A stretch of 64,000 nt of DNA from positions 271,886-335,885 of the forward strand of contig JAJFGU010000020.1 in NCBI GenBank assembly GCA_021775955.1. Reading direction: 5' to 3'. Shown here piece after piece: positions 18,945-27,321 of the stretch. The stretch is from Alphaproteobacteria bacterium. GTDB taxonomy: Bacteria; Pseudomonadota; Alphaproteobacteria; Micavibrionales; Micavibrionaceae. Under the pieces are notes generated by a model, which saw only the letters and a program-made list of their open reading frames with translations, did not search any database and was not told the origin of the DNA. Positions within the stretch are counted from its first letter, which is position 1; every line of letters begins with the position of its first letter. The position numbers were made by a program, and so were the translations under genes.

Positions 18945-19288
18945 GTTTTAGAATCACAATCAGGACATAAGTCACCCTTGGAACCTCCATGCGGACCACC
19001 ACATTGGGGACAACGGATTATTGGGCTTCTGCCAGGATCATCCTCATCCAACTCCTCATTCAGGCTAGAAAGAGTTTCGCCCATCGGTCTTATAACACCA
19101 TCAACTTTTAATCCTTTTTTCTTTTGAAAACCTTCGATCGCCTTGAATAACGCTTCATCCGGATAAGGCGTTAATCCATAGTCCGGCACCTCAAAATGCC
19201 CCGTATCTAGCAAGGCATTTTTCACGGTAAAAACATCATCTAAATCTGCTGATCCGTCGCGCTGCAATGGTTTTTTTATCGTAATCAT
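18941..19288 (-). CDS. Peptidoglycan-binding-like protein with zinc ribbon
   Basis: A 115-residue protein at the downstream end of the phage module. Residues 40-75 (EALFKAIEGFQKKKGLKVDG) match the helix pattern of PG_binding_1 domains, which bind peptidoglycan and often accompany phage lysins. The C-terminus has two Cys pairs (CPQCGGPHGG and LCPDCDSKT), a likely zinc ribbon. A gene at the other end of the module (33336-33998) has the same motif spacing, so they may be paralogues. AAGGAG lies 7 bases ahead of the start. It follows the holin gene by 23 bases. Confidence 0.6.
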   Translation of the reverse strand: MITIKKPLQRDGSADLDDVFTVKNALLDTGHFEVPDYGLTPYPDEALFKAIEGFQKKKGLKVDGVIRPMGETLSSLNEELDEDDPGRSPIIRCPQCGGPHGGSKGDLCPDCDSKT

Positions 19289-19311
19289 AATGGTTCTCCT
19301 TTTAAAAAATT

Positions 19312-19839
19312 TTAGTTCTTTCCTGAATTATTCCAGTAAATCGTCTCGTTATTTTGCAGCTTCTTGTCTTCACTGCGCTTGTAGACATAAATCCCGAGCA
19401 CCGACAGCCCGATGCCCCAGATCGCACTGAGGCTGCTCATCGCATTCAGCACAATTCCGGCCCGCGCGGTATCAAACACTATCACATACGCAATACCAAA
19501 CATCTGCGCCGCCCAGGTCACCGCCATGAGGTATCCAAAAGTCGGGCGCATGCGCCGCACGAATTTATCTTTTGATGCAATTTCGGCGCGCAAAGATTTG
19601 TTAATCTCGGAAATATTCGCCGCGCGCTCTTCCAGCGCCATCTCATTCATTTTTTCGGTATGGCGATTGGCCTCGTTCATTTGCTCGGGCGTGATCTGGC
19701 CACGCCGGATAGCCTCATCAACATCGCGCAACGCCTTGGCCGCGCCGCGTGTCACCGGCGTATCGACGCTGCCCAGCGCCTCGGCCACAACATTGACCAA
19801 AATAGGCAAACCAATTTTTGACAGTAATGCGGGAATCAT
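19312..19839 (-). CDS. Three-TM holin (gene-transfer-release type)
   Basis: A 175-residue protein of the holin family described in the Rhodobacter gene transfer agent (GTA_holin_3TM, PF11351). The N-terminal half is an amphipathic region (TRGAAKALRDVDEAIRRGQI) ending in FVRRMRPTFGYLMAVTWAA, the core signature, followed by hydrophobic segments (AAQMFGIAYVIVFDT and LSAIWGIGLSVLGIYVYKR). Holins form membrane lesions that release or activate the endolysin; the SleB-type hydrolase 12 bases upstream would be its partner. Confidence 0.82.
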   Translation of the reverse strand: MIPALLSKIGLPILVNVVAEALGSVDTPVTRGAAKALRDVDEAIRRGQITPEQMNEANRHTEKMNEMALEERAANISEINKSLRAEIASKDKFVRRMRPTFGYLMAVTWAAQMFGIAYVIVFDTARAGIVLNAMSSLSAIWGIGLSVLGIYVYKRSEDKKLQNNETIYWNNSGKN

Positions 19840-19851
19840 GATGTTTTCTCC

Positions 19852-20331
19852 TTATAATATGCGGTAAAAAATGTGATGGCCGATTTCGGCTGTCGGTTTT
19901 TCGCCACGCGACCAATAGGGCGTTATACCTTTTGCATGATAATGCGTAGCGCCCCCGCTCAAATCATCCAGCGCGCCCATAATCGCCCGCTTGGCCATCC
20001 GCAGCGCCGTGGCGAAATACAAATCGCTTTCATCAACGCTTTGCAGCTTTCTAAAATTCGGATCACTGCGGTTCCAGCACGAAAACTGATACGGCTTCTG
20101 GCACACCTGAATAATGTTATTGCCCCACCAATACCGCCCGCGCTTATCGGACTCTGCAACGCGGTTCAGCACAACACAGGCCACAGCCTGCATCCCGGCG
20201 GTGCCTTCGCCGCGCGCCTCACCCCATAATGTACGCGCCAAAACATCGGCTTCGACTTCACGGTAAAAGGCATGAGAATTCTCTTTGGACTCGCACTTGG
20301 AGTCCAAAGCAATCAGCTTTGGTTTCTTCAT
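19852..20331 (-). CDS. SleB-type cell wall hydrolase (endolysin candidate)
   Basis: A 159-residue Hydrolase_2 (SleB) family enzyme. The opening ADVLARTLWGEARGEG is the family hallmark, with the catalytic Glu in WGEARGE (about residue 38). ACVVLNRVAESDKRG and FATALRMAKRAIMG follow in the usual order, and the tail has ATHYHAKGITPYWS. Members cut the glycan strand of peptidoglycan. There is no signal peptide, so export would depend on the holin, as expected for a phage endolysin. AAGGA is present before the start. Confidence 0.9.
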   Translation of the reverse strand: MKKPKLIALDSKCESKENSHAFYREVEADVLARTLWGEARGEGTAGMQAVACVVLNRVAESDKRGRYWWGNNIIQVCQKPYQFSCWNRSDPNFRKLQSVDESDLYFATALRMAKRAIMGALDDLSGGATHYHAKGITPYWSRGEKPTAEIGHHIFYRIL

Positions 20332-20353
20332 CGATTTTTCCTTTTCAAAAAAA

Positions 20354-20381
20354 CGTCATCCCCGTGAAAACGGGGATCTGG
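20354..20381. repeat. GTCATCCCC palindromic repeat, copy 1
   Basis: CGTCATCCCCG, a six-base loop TGAAAA, then CGGGGATCTGG. The same GTCATCCC...GGGATC theme recurs at 30920-31055, 41780-41846 and 48480-48540. It is a short dispersed palindrome of the type common in alphaproteobacteria, here between two lysis genes. Confidence 0.6.
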
Positions 20382-20409
20382 TTAATTCTAAGTCTGGTTT
20401 TTGCTTGTT

Positions 20410-20724
20410 TTAGTTTTTGGAGGCCGCTTCGGCCTTAAGCGCCGTACGATCAAGCTTGGCTTCGATACGCAAAAGATGCTGGGTCAAACGCTCTTCGAGA
20501 TCACGCAGATCATTATGAGAGGCATAATTTTTGGCGACCTCCAGCTTGAAACCATTGAGGCCCTCACGCAGTTGATTGGAACGGCGCTCGAGCAAATCCT
20601 GCACATGACCGACGGCCTGCTCGCCATCGCGGCGCGTCCGCCAGATCAACCAGAACAACCCGCCCATAGCCGGCAGATCAAACACCGTAATCCACCATAT
20701 AAGGTCTTGAGATATAAGATTCAT
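20410..20724 (-). CDS. Membrane-anchored coiled-coil protein of lysis region
   Basis: A 104-residue protein with one N-terminal membrane helix (IWWITVFDLPAMGGLFWLIW) and a long coiled-coil (HVQDLLERRSNQLREGLNGF, then LEERLTQHLLRIEAKL). This layout is like small phage proteins next to holin and lysin genes, for example i-spanin or accessory holin types, but no exact family was recognised. The start at 20724 is preceded by AAGGA; an upstream start at 20814 would lie inside the neighbouring promoter and is rejected. Confidence 0.6.
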   Translation of the reverse strand: MNLISQDLIWWITVFDLPAMGGLFWLIWRTRRDGEQAVGHVQDLLERRSNQLREGLNGFKLEVAKNYASHNDLRDLEERLTQHLLRIEAKLDRTALKAEAASKN

Positions 20725-20745
20725 TTGGTTTTCCTTATTATTTTG

Positions 20746-20774
20746 TTGACTGTTGCCATAATGACTGGTATGGT
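20746..20774 (+). promoter_or_regulatory. Promoter of the 94-aa accessory gene
   Basis: TTGACT, a 17-base spacer and TATGGT lie 28 bases ahead of the start at 20803. The spacer holds TTGCCATAATG, a sequence also found in the promoter at 27278-27306. It sits inside the leader of the lysis gene on the opposite strand. Confidence 0.6.
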
Positions 20775-20802
20775 CCTTTTGAAATTGACAAAGGACAAAA
20801 AA

Positions 20803-21087
20803 ATGACCAAACAACTGACATTTGAAGAGGCTAAGGATAAAGCCATTAGCTTTCTAAAACCTATTTTAGAAGAAGCAAATAAAATCTCTCCTTTAAGATT
20901 CTACAAAAAAAGCAATGGCGAAATATGCTTTTCAGACTCTAGGTCATCTACAACATTCACTATGGCATTTGGCCTCACAAAACTTTTTACAGATACAGCC
21001 ATAGAAAAACCTGAGATACCTCCTGCAAATGAAGTCTTAGGTAGGGCAATATCAGAAGCTGGAATTGAATTTACAAAAGAAAACTAA
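20803..21087 (+). CDS. Accessory gene inside phage module, 94 aa
   Basis: Not recognised. It starts after AAAGGACAAAAAA (good ribosome site) and encodes a small soluble protein with mixed helix and strand (FEEAKDKAISFLKPILEEAN, then GEICFSDSRSSTTFTMAFG). It is on the plus strand, opposite to the phage genes, has its own promoter at 20746-20774 and is AT-rich relative to them. It sits between the large terminase and the lysis genes. All this suits a moron-type cassette, a gene added to a phage module with its own signals. Confidence 0.65.
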   Translation: MTKQLTFEEAKDKAISFLKPILEEANKISPLRFYKKSNGEICFSDSRSSTTFTMAFGLTKLFTDTAIEKPEIPPANEVLGRAISEAGIEFTKEN

Positions 21088-21094
21088 TTATTTT

Positions 21095-22582
21095 CTAATC
21101 ATCCATCACCGTCTTCGCTTTATGCTGCTTACCACCGACCGCCCATTTCTGGCTACCGCGTTTGGGAAAGCTCCGCAGGCGCATCGGCTCCAGCGCCAAC
21201 GCCCCGGCCACCGCGTCCAGCCCGTCATCGCGCCCATGCTTTTTACCCGGTTTCCATTCCTGCATTTCGCTCAGAAACGGTGTGTCACGCACGCTCTCAT
21301 GAACATGCAACACCCGCGCCGCCAGCACGACATCAAAGGCCTCCAATATTCGCAAATCCTTGGGCCGGTTGTTGTGTACACTCTTGACACTGCATGGCAC
21401 ATTATTTTTGGCGAGCGCAGTGCGCAAAATTCCGGGCAACATTTTACCAATGCCGTTGTCTTCGACCGCCACAGATGGCAACCGCAAAATCTGCGCCTGA
21501 TACGCCACTTGCCGACATTGCTGCGCCGCCTCATCTTCATCACTATGATTATCGAGCTCTATATATAAGAGTTTATGCAGCCAATACTGCCCGTCCTCAT
21601 CCGTAAACACCGCAGCGAAAACACTGTTATCGCCACCGCGCCCGAATGCCGGGTCCCAATAACCATGCGCTGACACCATCTGTCGGCCATTAATCTCCAG
21701 CCGGTTTATCTCCTTGGTATAATCCAGCCGCGCGTCATAAAACTGTAGCGCCGTCGGGTCTAATCGCCCTTCCGCAATATTAACGGGCCTGAGCAACATC
21801 TGGCTCGCAAACTTATTCGGTCCACTATTGGTTTTTATACGCTCGATATTCTCAATGCTAAACCGCTCCGGCCAGGCACTAACGCCCTCATCATCAACAA
21901 CCGGAATCACCAACCGTTCAAAATCTGATAAAAACACCGCATCCTCGCCCAGCTCAACACGTGGCTTATCGGCATAGATCGTGTGATAATTATGCGGCGT
22001 ACCGATAAAAATCTGCGTGCCGCCCGGTACCATCACGTAATCGATCTCCAGCAATCTTTCACGAAGCAGCTCTCTCTTTTCGGGGCTACTACACGTACCC
22101 GGCACCTCAACATCATCACATATAATGACATCGGCGCGGCTACCGGTAATGTTCGATGTAATCCCGCGCGCCAACATAGACGGATCGCGCAACTCCAGAT
22201 CACGATTAACGGTAAAACGATCACCCGCCCATTGATCCAGCTTTGCCGGTTTAAGGTCCGACGTTAACGGATGACGCTCAAGAATACGCTTAACATTGCG
22301 CACCATTCTTTTCGCCAGCGAAAAATCCGCCGCCAAAACAAGGATACGCAAAGCCGGATTGATGTACAAAAGCCATGCCGCAAACAGCCCGGCTATCGTG
22401 CTCTTGCCGCTGGAGCGAAACGCCATGAGAAGCAGCCGCACCTTGCCATCGCGCCAATTTCTCTCCAGCCATTCCGCCATCTTTAAATGAATTTCCGGCG
22501 TCGGCAGACCCATCCTCTGCCCGTTCCATTTGCGGATAAAGTCGACGAAATTGTGTTTCTTGTTCGCTTCTATATTTGTCAT
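21095..22582 (-). CDS. Phage terminase large subunit
   Basis: A 495-residue DNA-packaging ATPase/nuclease. Walker A is AFRSSGKSTIAG (about 58-69), Walker B is ADVIICDDVEVP (about 146-157), and the RNase-H-like nuclease half carries Asp residues at GYWDPAFGRGGDNS (about 315) and at DDGLDAVAGAL (about 455), with VAVEDNGIGK between. T7 gp19-like and related enzymes share this order. It loads DNA into the capsid through the portal. No separate small subunit was recognised beside it, although T7-like phages encode one. Confidence 0.92.
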   Translation of the reverse strand: MTNIEANKKHNFVDFIRKWNGQRMGLPTPEIHLKMAEWLERNWRDGKVRLLLMAFRSSGKSTIAGLFAAWLLYINPALRILVLAADFSLAKRMVRNVKRILERHPLTSDLKPAKLDQWAGDRFTVNRDLELRDPSMLARGITSNITGSRADVIICDDVEVPGTCSSPEKRELLRERLLEIDYVMVPGGTQIFIGTPHNYHTIYADKPRVELGEDAVFLSDFERLVIPVVDDEGVSAWPERFSIENIERIKTNSGPNKFASQMLLRPVNIAEGRLDPTALQFYDARLDYTKEINRLEINGRQMVSAHGYWDPAFGRGGDNSVFAAVFTDEDGQYWLHKLLYIELDNHSDEDEAAQQCRQVAYQAQILRLPSVAVEDNGIGKMLPGILRTALAKNNVPCSVKSVHNNRPKDLRILEAFDVVLAARVLHVHESVRDTPFLSEMQEWKPGKKHGRDDGLDAVAGALALEPMRLRSFPKRGSQKWAVGGKQHKAKTVMDD

Positions 22583-22617
22583 TCATGTCCTCTTCTCCCC
22601 ATTTATGCTGTAAGTAT

Positions 22618-22641
22618 AAAAAAAGCGCCCCGAAAGGCGCC
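22618..22641 (-). terminator. Terminator after the sigma-like accessory gene
   Basis: On the minus strand GGCGC, a six-base loop and GCGCC are followed by TTTTTTT. It stands between the sigma-like gene (ends 22669) and the start of the terminase gene (22582). It would cut the accessory transcript before it enters the terminase gene. Confidence 0.75.
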
Positions 22642-22668
22642 TTACAAAAATATTTTCTTTTACTATCA

Positions 22669-23760
22669 CTATAAATATTCTACTCTTGGGTCGCCTTCCA
22701 CTTCATTAGTAGGAGAATATACTATAACAGCACTTCCTTTTTCAAAATACCCCGTTGTCCCTTGAAATATCACGGCAACCCTAGTTGCAGAATTTTGTCT
22801 TTCCCTTTCATCAATAGACGTAGCCTTAGCAAGAACTCTTTTTAATTCCTCCAGAGGCACAACAACACTATGACTTCCCGGGCCTGCCGTGACATGCGCC
22901 TTAACTCCTTCTTGTAAGACACCAGGATTTCCTTTCAGATTTGTAACTGCTTCATTTAGGTGATATTGAGTATTTTTTAAATCTGTAGATGCCTTTTCTA
23001 TTTTTTTCAGGCAATCGCCAATTATTAGCGTCAATAGATCAGATGATTTCTCTTCCTGAACATTTTCATACACGAAACGCTGCTTTCGCAGAGCTTCTTT
23101 TAAGCTTTTCTTAGTTTCACTTATTGCTTTCAATTGCGACTGTACTTCTTCAACCGGCAACTCAATCAAAGTGCCTATATCACCAATAGCCTCATCATGC
23201 ATTCTACGAATGACCGGAGGGCTACGGTGAATTAACCCACCAATCCTAGACCAGGCAGCTTCGTCTTGATAACGAGAACACAGTATAGAAGCACCATCCT
23301 TCCCTACTATTTCCGCTACCACACCCCAGAACACATCCCTTCCTAAATACTCCACTTGATTACTAAAATCCTTTGCCTGAAAAAGTCTCAGCAAAAGCAT
23401 TTTCTCCCACTCTTTACTCAACTGGACAGGGCTTTCTACTTCAGGAACCTTTCCCTTGGCAAAGTCATTCATTTGAGCTTTTAGTCTTTTTTTACCTCTC
23501 AAAAGCCTCAGTCTAATACTATTGGAAGATACGCCCCCCATTTCTCCACCAATCTGAGCTAAAGTTTTTTCTTCCCAATAATATTGTCTTAAAGAAATTG
23601 CATCCTTTTCTATCAAACAGCCCAACATTGCAGTAACCGCCCGAGCTTTTTCTTCGCCGCCCATCCTTTCAAAAAATCCAGTATCATCGGGTTCCGCAAG
23701 TTTTATAAGCCTATCTGTATAACTAAGGCCCGACACTTGGCTCTTTTCTCTACTAAGCAT
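22669..23760 (-). CDS. Accessory gene with sigma-region-4-like HTH
   Basis: A 363-residue protein. Residues 40-96 (DAISLRQYYWEEKTLAQIGG, then SSNSIRLRLLRGKKRLK) match the sigma-70 region 4 helix-turn-helix, which binds the -35 element. A second similar segment lies at 145-192 (ILCSRYQDEAAWSRIGGLI). No region 2 is seen, so it is not a full sigma factor. The rest is coiled-coil and a C-terminal beta-rich domain. The start at 23760 is chosen because the promoter at 23796-23824 would place transcription downstream of the longer frame's TTG. It lies between tail fibre and terminase genes, with its own promoter and terminator, and is AT-rich. Confidence 0.65.
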   Translation of the reverse strand: MLSREKSQVSGLSYTDRLIKLAEPDDTGFFERMGGEEKARAVTAMLGCLIEKDAISLRQYYWEEKTLAQIGGEMGGVSSNSIRLRLLRGKKRLKAQMNDFAKGKVPEVESPVQLSKEWEKMLLLRLFQAKDFSNQVEYLGRDVFWGVVAEIVGKDGASILCSRYQDEAAWSRIGGLIHRSPPVIRRMHDEAIGDIGTLIELPVEEVQSQLKAISETKKSLKEALRKQRFVYENVQEEKSSDLLTLIIGDCLKKIEKASTDLKNTQYHLNEAVTNLKGNPGVLQEGVKAHVTAGPGSHSVVVPLEELKRVLAKATSIDERERQNSATRVAVIFQGTTGYFEKGSAVIVYSPTNEVEGDPRVEYL

Positions 23761-23795
23761 TGCTTTGCCACTCCAAAAAAATGTTTCTGGGAGAG

Positions 23796-23824
23796 CTAAT
23801 AGCAAAGCATAAACATTATGTCAA
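23796..23824 (-). promoter_or_regulatory. Promoter of the sigma-like accessory gene
   Basis: A perfect TTGACA, a 17-base spacer and TATTAG on the minus strand. The stretch TTGACATAATGTTTAT (23809-23824) matches 15 of 16 bases with the promoter of the 234-aa accessory gene at 27284-27299. Confidence 0.75.
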
Positions 23825-23831
23825 CTTATTT

Positions 23832-25856
23832 CTACAAGTGCTTACCCACAATATACCACTGCCCGCCATCGGAGGTGACGGTGATCGCGCTATACTGAGA
23901 ACTCAACGGCTGGGTTGACTGGTCCGGCCCGGACCCGCCTTGCTCGCTCACCGTGATAACATTCGCCGACACATCGGTCTTTTTAATCGTCACTGTCCGG
24001 CCCACAGATTCCGCGGCATTGGCCGGTGGCAAACGCGCGGTCATAACGCCACCAAAACTAGACAGCAAATACGTGTCCACCGCCATATCAATGTCGTATG
24101 TTCCACTGCCATCAAAAAACCGCGTGTTCCCGGCCGAACGGTTCGACGCAATAACAAACCACTCCGCCCCGTTGGATATCGCCATCATGTAATCATTCTC
24201 CGCGCCGAGGAAGAAATTCGCGCCGTCCGGCCCCGGCCCGGTTTTTTCAGCAACCGTTATCACGTTGCCGGATGCGTCGGTTTTCTTCACCACCATCATC
24301 ACGCCAACTGCCGTCGAGGCCAGCGGTAAATTCACCGTCAACGCCCCGCCAAAAGACGACACCAGATGCACCGAATGCGACAGATCAAGGTCAACGCTGC
24401 CGCTGGTATCGATAAACTCCGTATCATAGCGCTGCAGCGTCGCATTCATGTCCGTCACAGTGGTTTTCTGCAAACGGTTTTTATCCGGGAACCCGGCATT
24501 ATAGGCGGTATATTCACCGCCCGATAAATCCCAAATCGCCGAACCATCAGAAGCCGATAACAAATTATATATCGCCGTTTCAATCGACCCAGCCTCCAGC
24601 TTTATATTCGGCACCTGGTTATTCGACTCTGCATACGGATTAATCAACAGCGTCTTGTTTGATGCCGCACCGATAATAAAGCACCCTTGCGCTGTACCTT
24701 TAACATTGGCCTCGCAATCTATGAAAGCATTATTGAACGAGCCGTGCTCCACATAAAACCCGGCGCCGGTAATATCCGCACCCAAAGAATACGCACGGCA
24801 GGCATGAAACTTATTGGCATTCGGCGTATCGCCCGCCCCGGATTTGGTCAGGTGAAAACCATTCACCGAAGGCTGCTCCACCAACACGCGATCAAAATTA
24901 TTCCAGTAACACGGCTTGTTGGTATCGGTATAACCATCCAGCAACACGCCGGTTTTCGGCGCAACAATTGTGACGTCCGTCACCGATGTCTGCACGCAAG
25001 GCCGGTCACGACCAAACAATTTAATCCCAACATCGCCGCCTTCAATACGCAAATTGGCAATCATGGCGTGATCAGCAGGCACCTCAATCGCATTGAATGT
25101 ATCGGCCTGACATTTGAGAACGGATTTCGATCCCGCTCCTATCAAAGTCTGGCGCTCTCCAACCGTAATAGTCCCGCTAATAAGGTAATCACCATTGGGT
25201 AAAAACACTGCGTCATGCGCGGCCAAAGCCTGCTGGATCGCCAGCGTATCATCGGCTAACCCGTCACCCACCGCACCAAAATCCTTCACCGAAATCAAAT
25301 CGGAAAATTTATCATGACTGGTACGCGTAGCCGCACCCGTGCCGACAGCCGTAAAGTCCGGCGGCGCCATTGCCCCCGAAAGATCGACTGCAACAGGATC
25401 GCCATTACCATCAAAGCCCAGCGCTTTATTCGCGCGCACACTCCGGTCCGGTAATTCAGATACTCCTGGCGTTTCATGCTCGCCATATTTCAGCGCCGTC
25501 TCATTCTCGCGTTCAACCTGCTGGATCGCCGCCACCATATAATCAAGCTCGTTATTAATCGACTGCGCCGAAAAATCCCCACCCTCCAAAAAATCTGTCA
25601 CACGCTCGATTGGTAAAATCCGCTCCAGCGTTACAATCACGCCACTTGTCGGTGCCGTATCAAACGTCACATCTCCCCCTGCTGTCGCGCCCGCACCAGA
25701 AATCGTAAAGCCGCTCACCTGCGGCGCACCATCCAAAGACACAACCATGTCCTCGCTGGCAAAAATGGGGAATGGATATAGAAATACGGTTTGGCTACCA
25801 TTCGCCGTATAACGCACAACAGGCGTCACCGCCGGCATTTTAATATGCTCGATCAT
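23832..25856 (-). CDS. Tail fibre/tailspike with pectate-lyase-type beta helix
   Basis: A 674-residue protein. The N-terminal 115 residues (VVRYTANGSQTVFLYPFPIF, then ITLERILPIERVTDF-like and INNELDYMVAAIQQVE) form the T7 gp17-type virion attachment domain. From about residue 190, VKDFGAVGDGLADDTLAIQQ begins a pectate-lyase-3-type beta helix used by tailspikes to bind or cut surface polysaccharide. The C-terminal third has two similar strand-rich repeats (IDTSGSVDLDLSHSVHLVSS and DGSGTYDIDMAVDTYLLSSF, about 115 residues apart), likely trimer or receptor domains. AGGAG lies 7 bases before the start. Confidence 0.88.
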   Translation of the reverse strand: MIEHIKMPAVTPVVRYTANGSQTVFLYPFPIFASEDMVVSLDGAPQVSGFTISGAGATAGGDVTFDTAPTSGVIVTLERILPIERVTDFLEGGDFSAQSINNELDYMVAAIQQVERENETALKYGEHETPGVSELPDRSVRANKALGFDGNGDPVAVDLSGAMAPPDFTAVGTGAATRTSHDKFSDLISVKDFGAVGDGLADDTLAIQQALAAHDAVFLPNGDYLISGTITVGERQTLIGAGSKSVLKCQADTFNAIEVPADHAMIANLRIEGGDVGIKLFGRDRPCVQTSVTDVTIVAPKTGVLLDGYTDTNKPCYWNNFDRVLVEQPSVNGFHLTKSGAGDTPNANKFHACRAYSLGADITGAGFYVEHGSFNNAFIDCEANVKGTAQGCFIIGAASNKTLLINPYAESNNQVPNIKLEAGSIETAIYNLLSASDGSAIWDLSGGEYTAYNAGFPDKNRLQKTTVTDMNATLQRYDTEFIDTSGSVDLDLSHSVHLVSSFGGALTVNLPLASTAVGVMMVVKKTDASGNVITVAEKTGPGPDGANFFLGAENDYMMAISNGAEWFVIASNRSAGNTRFFDGSGTYDIDMAVDTYLLSSFGGVMTARLPPANAAESVGRTVTIKKTDVSANVITVSEQGGSGPDQSTQPLSSQYSAITVTSDGGQWYIVGKHL

Positions 25857-25881
25857 TGTAGTCTCCTTTAAATTTTATTTC

Positions 25882-26442
25882 TTAGAATAAGTTTCCAGCA
25901 AAGCTCAACACATCAAGACCGGAGCCAATGCGATTGGAAAGTTGATTGGCATTGGCCGACAACCGTCCAATCCGCTGGCTTTCCTGGAGCTGCGTTCTTT
26001 GAATAACATTCAACCGACGCTGTTGAGAAATGTTCTGATCAAGCGCACCAAAACGTAACGCATCCAGCCGCATCCGTTCTTCGCGGTCATTATCGGTTTC
26101 TTCAAACAAGCCAAGTAAAACCGCCTCGGCGCTACCACCACTCGATGAAATTCCGCTCCCACCGAACTGTGCGCGTTGCCGCGCCACCGCCCGGCGTAGC
26201 GCATCACGCCGCTTGCGCTCGGCCGTATCGGCATCGGCGGCAATACGTTCACGATCCAGCGCCGCATCTTCGCTGCTTTGCCTTTGCTGCTCCGCCTGGC
26301 GTTGTTGTAATTGTTGTAACGCTAAATCCTGTCCGGCGCGCGCATCACGAGATGCTGCCTCGCTTCCTACAATATTCGACACAAGGCCGACGCCCTGCGA
26401 AATCACCGGCAACAATTGTAAAACGGGTGTCAATCCTCCCAT
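25882..26442 (-). CDS. T7 gp14-like internal virion protein (candidate)
   Basis: A 186-residue helical protein. It opens with a hydrophobic stretch (GGLTPVLQLLPVISQGVGLV), then a Gln/Arg-rich coiled coil (DLALQQLQQRQAEQQRQSSE), a short Gly/Ser hinge (GGSGISSSGGSAEAVLLG) and a second helical half (QQRRLNVIQRTQLQESQRIG). Length, composition and place between tail tubular B and the tail fibre fit gp14, which leaves the capsid first and forms the outer-membrane part of the DNA ejection channel. The partners gp15 and gp16 were not found. Confidence 0.65.
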   Translation of the reverse strand: MGGLTPVLQLLPVISQGVGLVSNIVGSEAASRDARAGQDLALQQLQQRQAEQQRQSSEDAALDRERIAADADTAERKRRDALRRAVARQRAQFGGSGISSSGGSAEAVLLGLFEETDNDREERMRLDALRFGALDQNISQQRRLNVIQRTQLQESQRIGRLSANANQLSNRIGSGLDVLSFAGNLF

Positions 26443-26479
26443 AGTTTGGTTCCTTTCCTAAAAATTAGTTGTAAAAAAA

Positions 26480-26500
26480 GCCCCTGAAAAATAGGGGCTT
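26480..26500 (-). terminator. Terminator after the 234-aa accessory gene
   Basis: AGCCCCT, a 7-base loop and AGGGGCT form a perfect 7-bp stem with A/T runs on both sides, so it can work in both directions. It separates the 234-aa accessory gene (ends 26527) from the next structural gene (starts 26442). Confidence 0.8.
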
Positions 26501-26526
26501 TTTATTTTTAATTCTACAATACAGGT

Positions 26527-27231
26527 CTATAAATCAGGCTTCATAACATCACCAGAGCCTTCTAAATGGCTATCAATCCTATTACCTGATTCTCTCATCT
26601 CCTCTTTAAGAATTTTCGTAACTTTTCGAATAAAATAACCCATTTCTTTTTCTGACACCTCTCCCTTCCTATAACTATCCTCAAACCGCATAAAACTCAT
26701 AGAAACGGTTTCCGTTAAACTATTTTTATACTTTGGGTTTTTCATTATCTCTAAAAACTGATTTACGGCTTGAGTAGGATTGACAGCGAGCTCGCCCGAA
26801 TAATCCATATCGGGTATATCAAGCTCTTTTAACATTAAAACAAAAACTTCCTTCATTTGTATGTCCGCAATCGTATCCGTCTCATAACAAAACATAATGC
26901 GCGCAAATCCCTGAAAGAGATCCTTGGTCACTTTAGGGACAGCCGCATCACTCTCTTCTTGCAAAAAACGTTGGAAAGCATCATCAATAGATAAATGATC
27001 GTTATTAGATAAACTCTGCGGTGTAATTCCAAGTCTTTCCAATCCCGTATCCATAGATTGAATTATTGCCTCAGGTTTCGTCGAGCCATCATGATAAAAA
27101 CTCTCGATACGTCTGAGTGTACTTAAAAGGCTCTTTATTCCTTCCTGCTTGGAGCTGTCTATAGGCCCCTCTATTTCAATTCTTTCCTCCAAGGCGTGAA
27201 GAAAGAAATAGGCTATGGAGTGATAATTCAT
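26527..27231 (-). CDS. Accessory gene inside phage module, 234 aa
   Basis: Not recognised. An all-helical, acidic, soluble protein (YHSIAYFFLHALEERIEIEG at the start; FGDV-type charged tail at the end). It shows no signal peptide, membrane segment or catalytic motif. It is strongly AT-rich, unlike the flanking capsid and tail genes, and has its own -35/-10 pair (27278-27306) and a bidirectional terminator (26480-26500). It lies between tail tubular B and the gp14-like gene. Moron-type genes of this sort often alter the host (defence, exclusion or regulation), but no such role can be shown here. Confidence 0.65.
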   Translation of the reverse strand: MNYHSIAYFFLHALEERIEIEGPIDSSKQEGIKSLLSTLRRIESFYHDGSTKPEAIIQSMDTGLERLGITPQSLSNNDHLSIDDAFQRFLQEESDAAVPKVTKDLFQGFARIMFCYETDTIADIQMKEVFVLMLKELDIPDMDYSGELAVNPTQAVNQFLEIMKNPKYKNSLTETVSMSFMRFEDSYRKGEVSEKEMGYFIRKVTKILKEEMRESGNRIDSHLEGSGDVMKPDL

Positions 27232-27277
27232 TAATTTTGCTCTTAGCTCTAATATTGTATTTGCTCAATAAAACGTG

Positions 27278-27306
27278 ACTATAATAAACATTATGGCAAT
27301 AAGCAA
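27278..27306 (-). promoter_or_regulatory. Promoter of the 234-aa accessory gene
   Basis: TTGCTT, a 17-base spacer and TATAGT on the minus strand. The spacer carries TTGCCATAATGTTTAT (27284-27299), nearly the same as in the promoter at 23796-23824. Confidence 0.6.
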
Positions 27307-27321
27307 GAGAATTATTTACGT

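Noticed and set aside
24687..25202. Plus-strand frame within the tail fibre gene
   Set aside because: Antisense to a convincing tailspike; no start signals.
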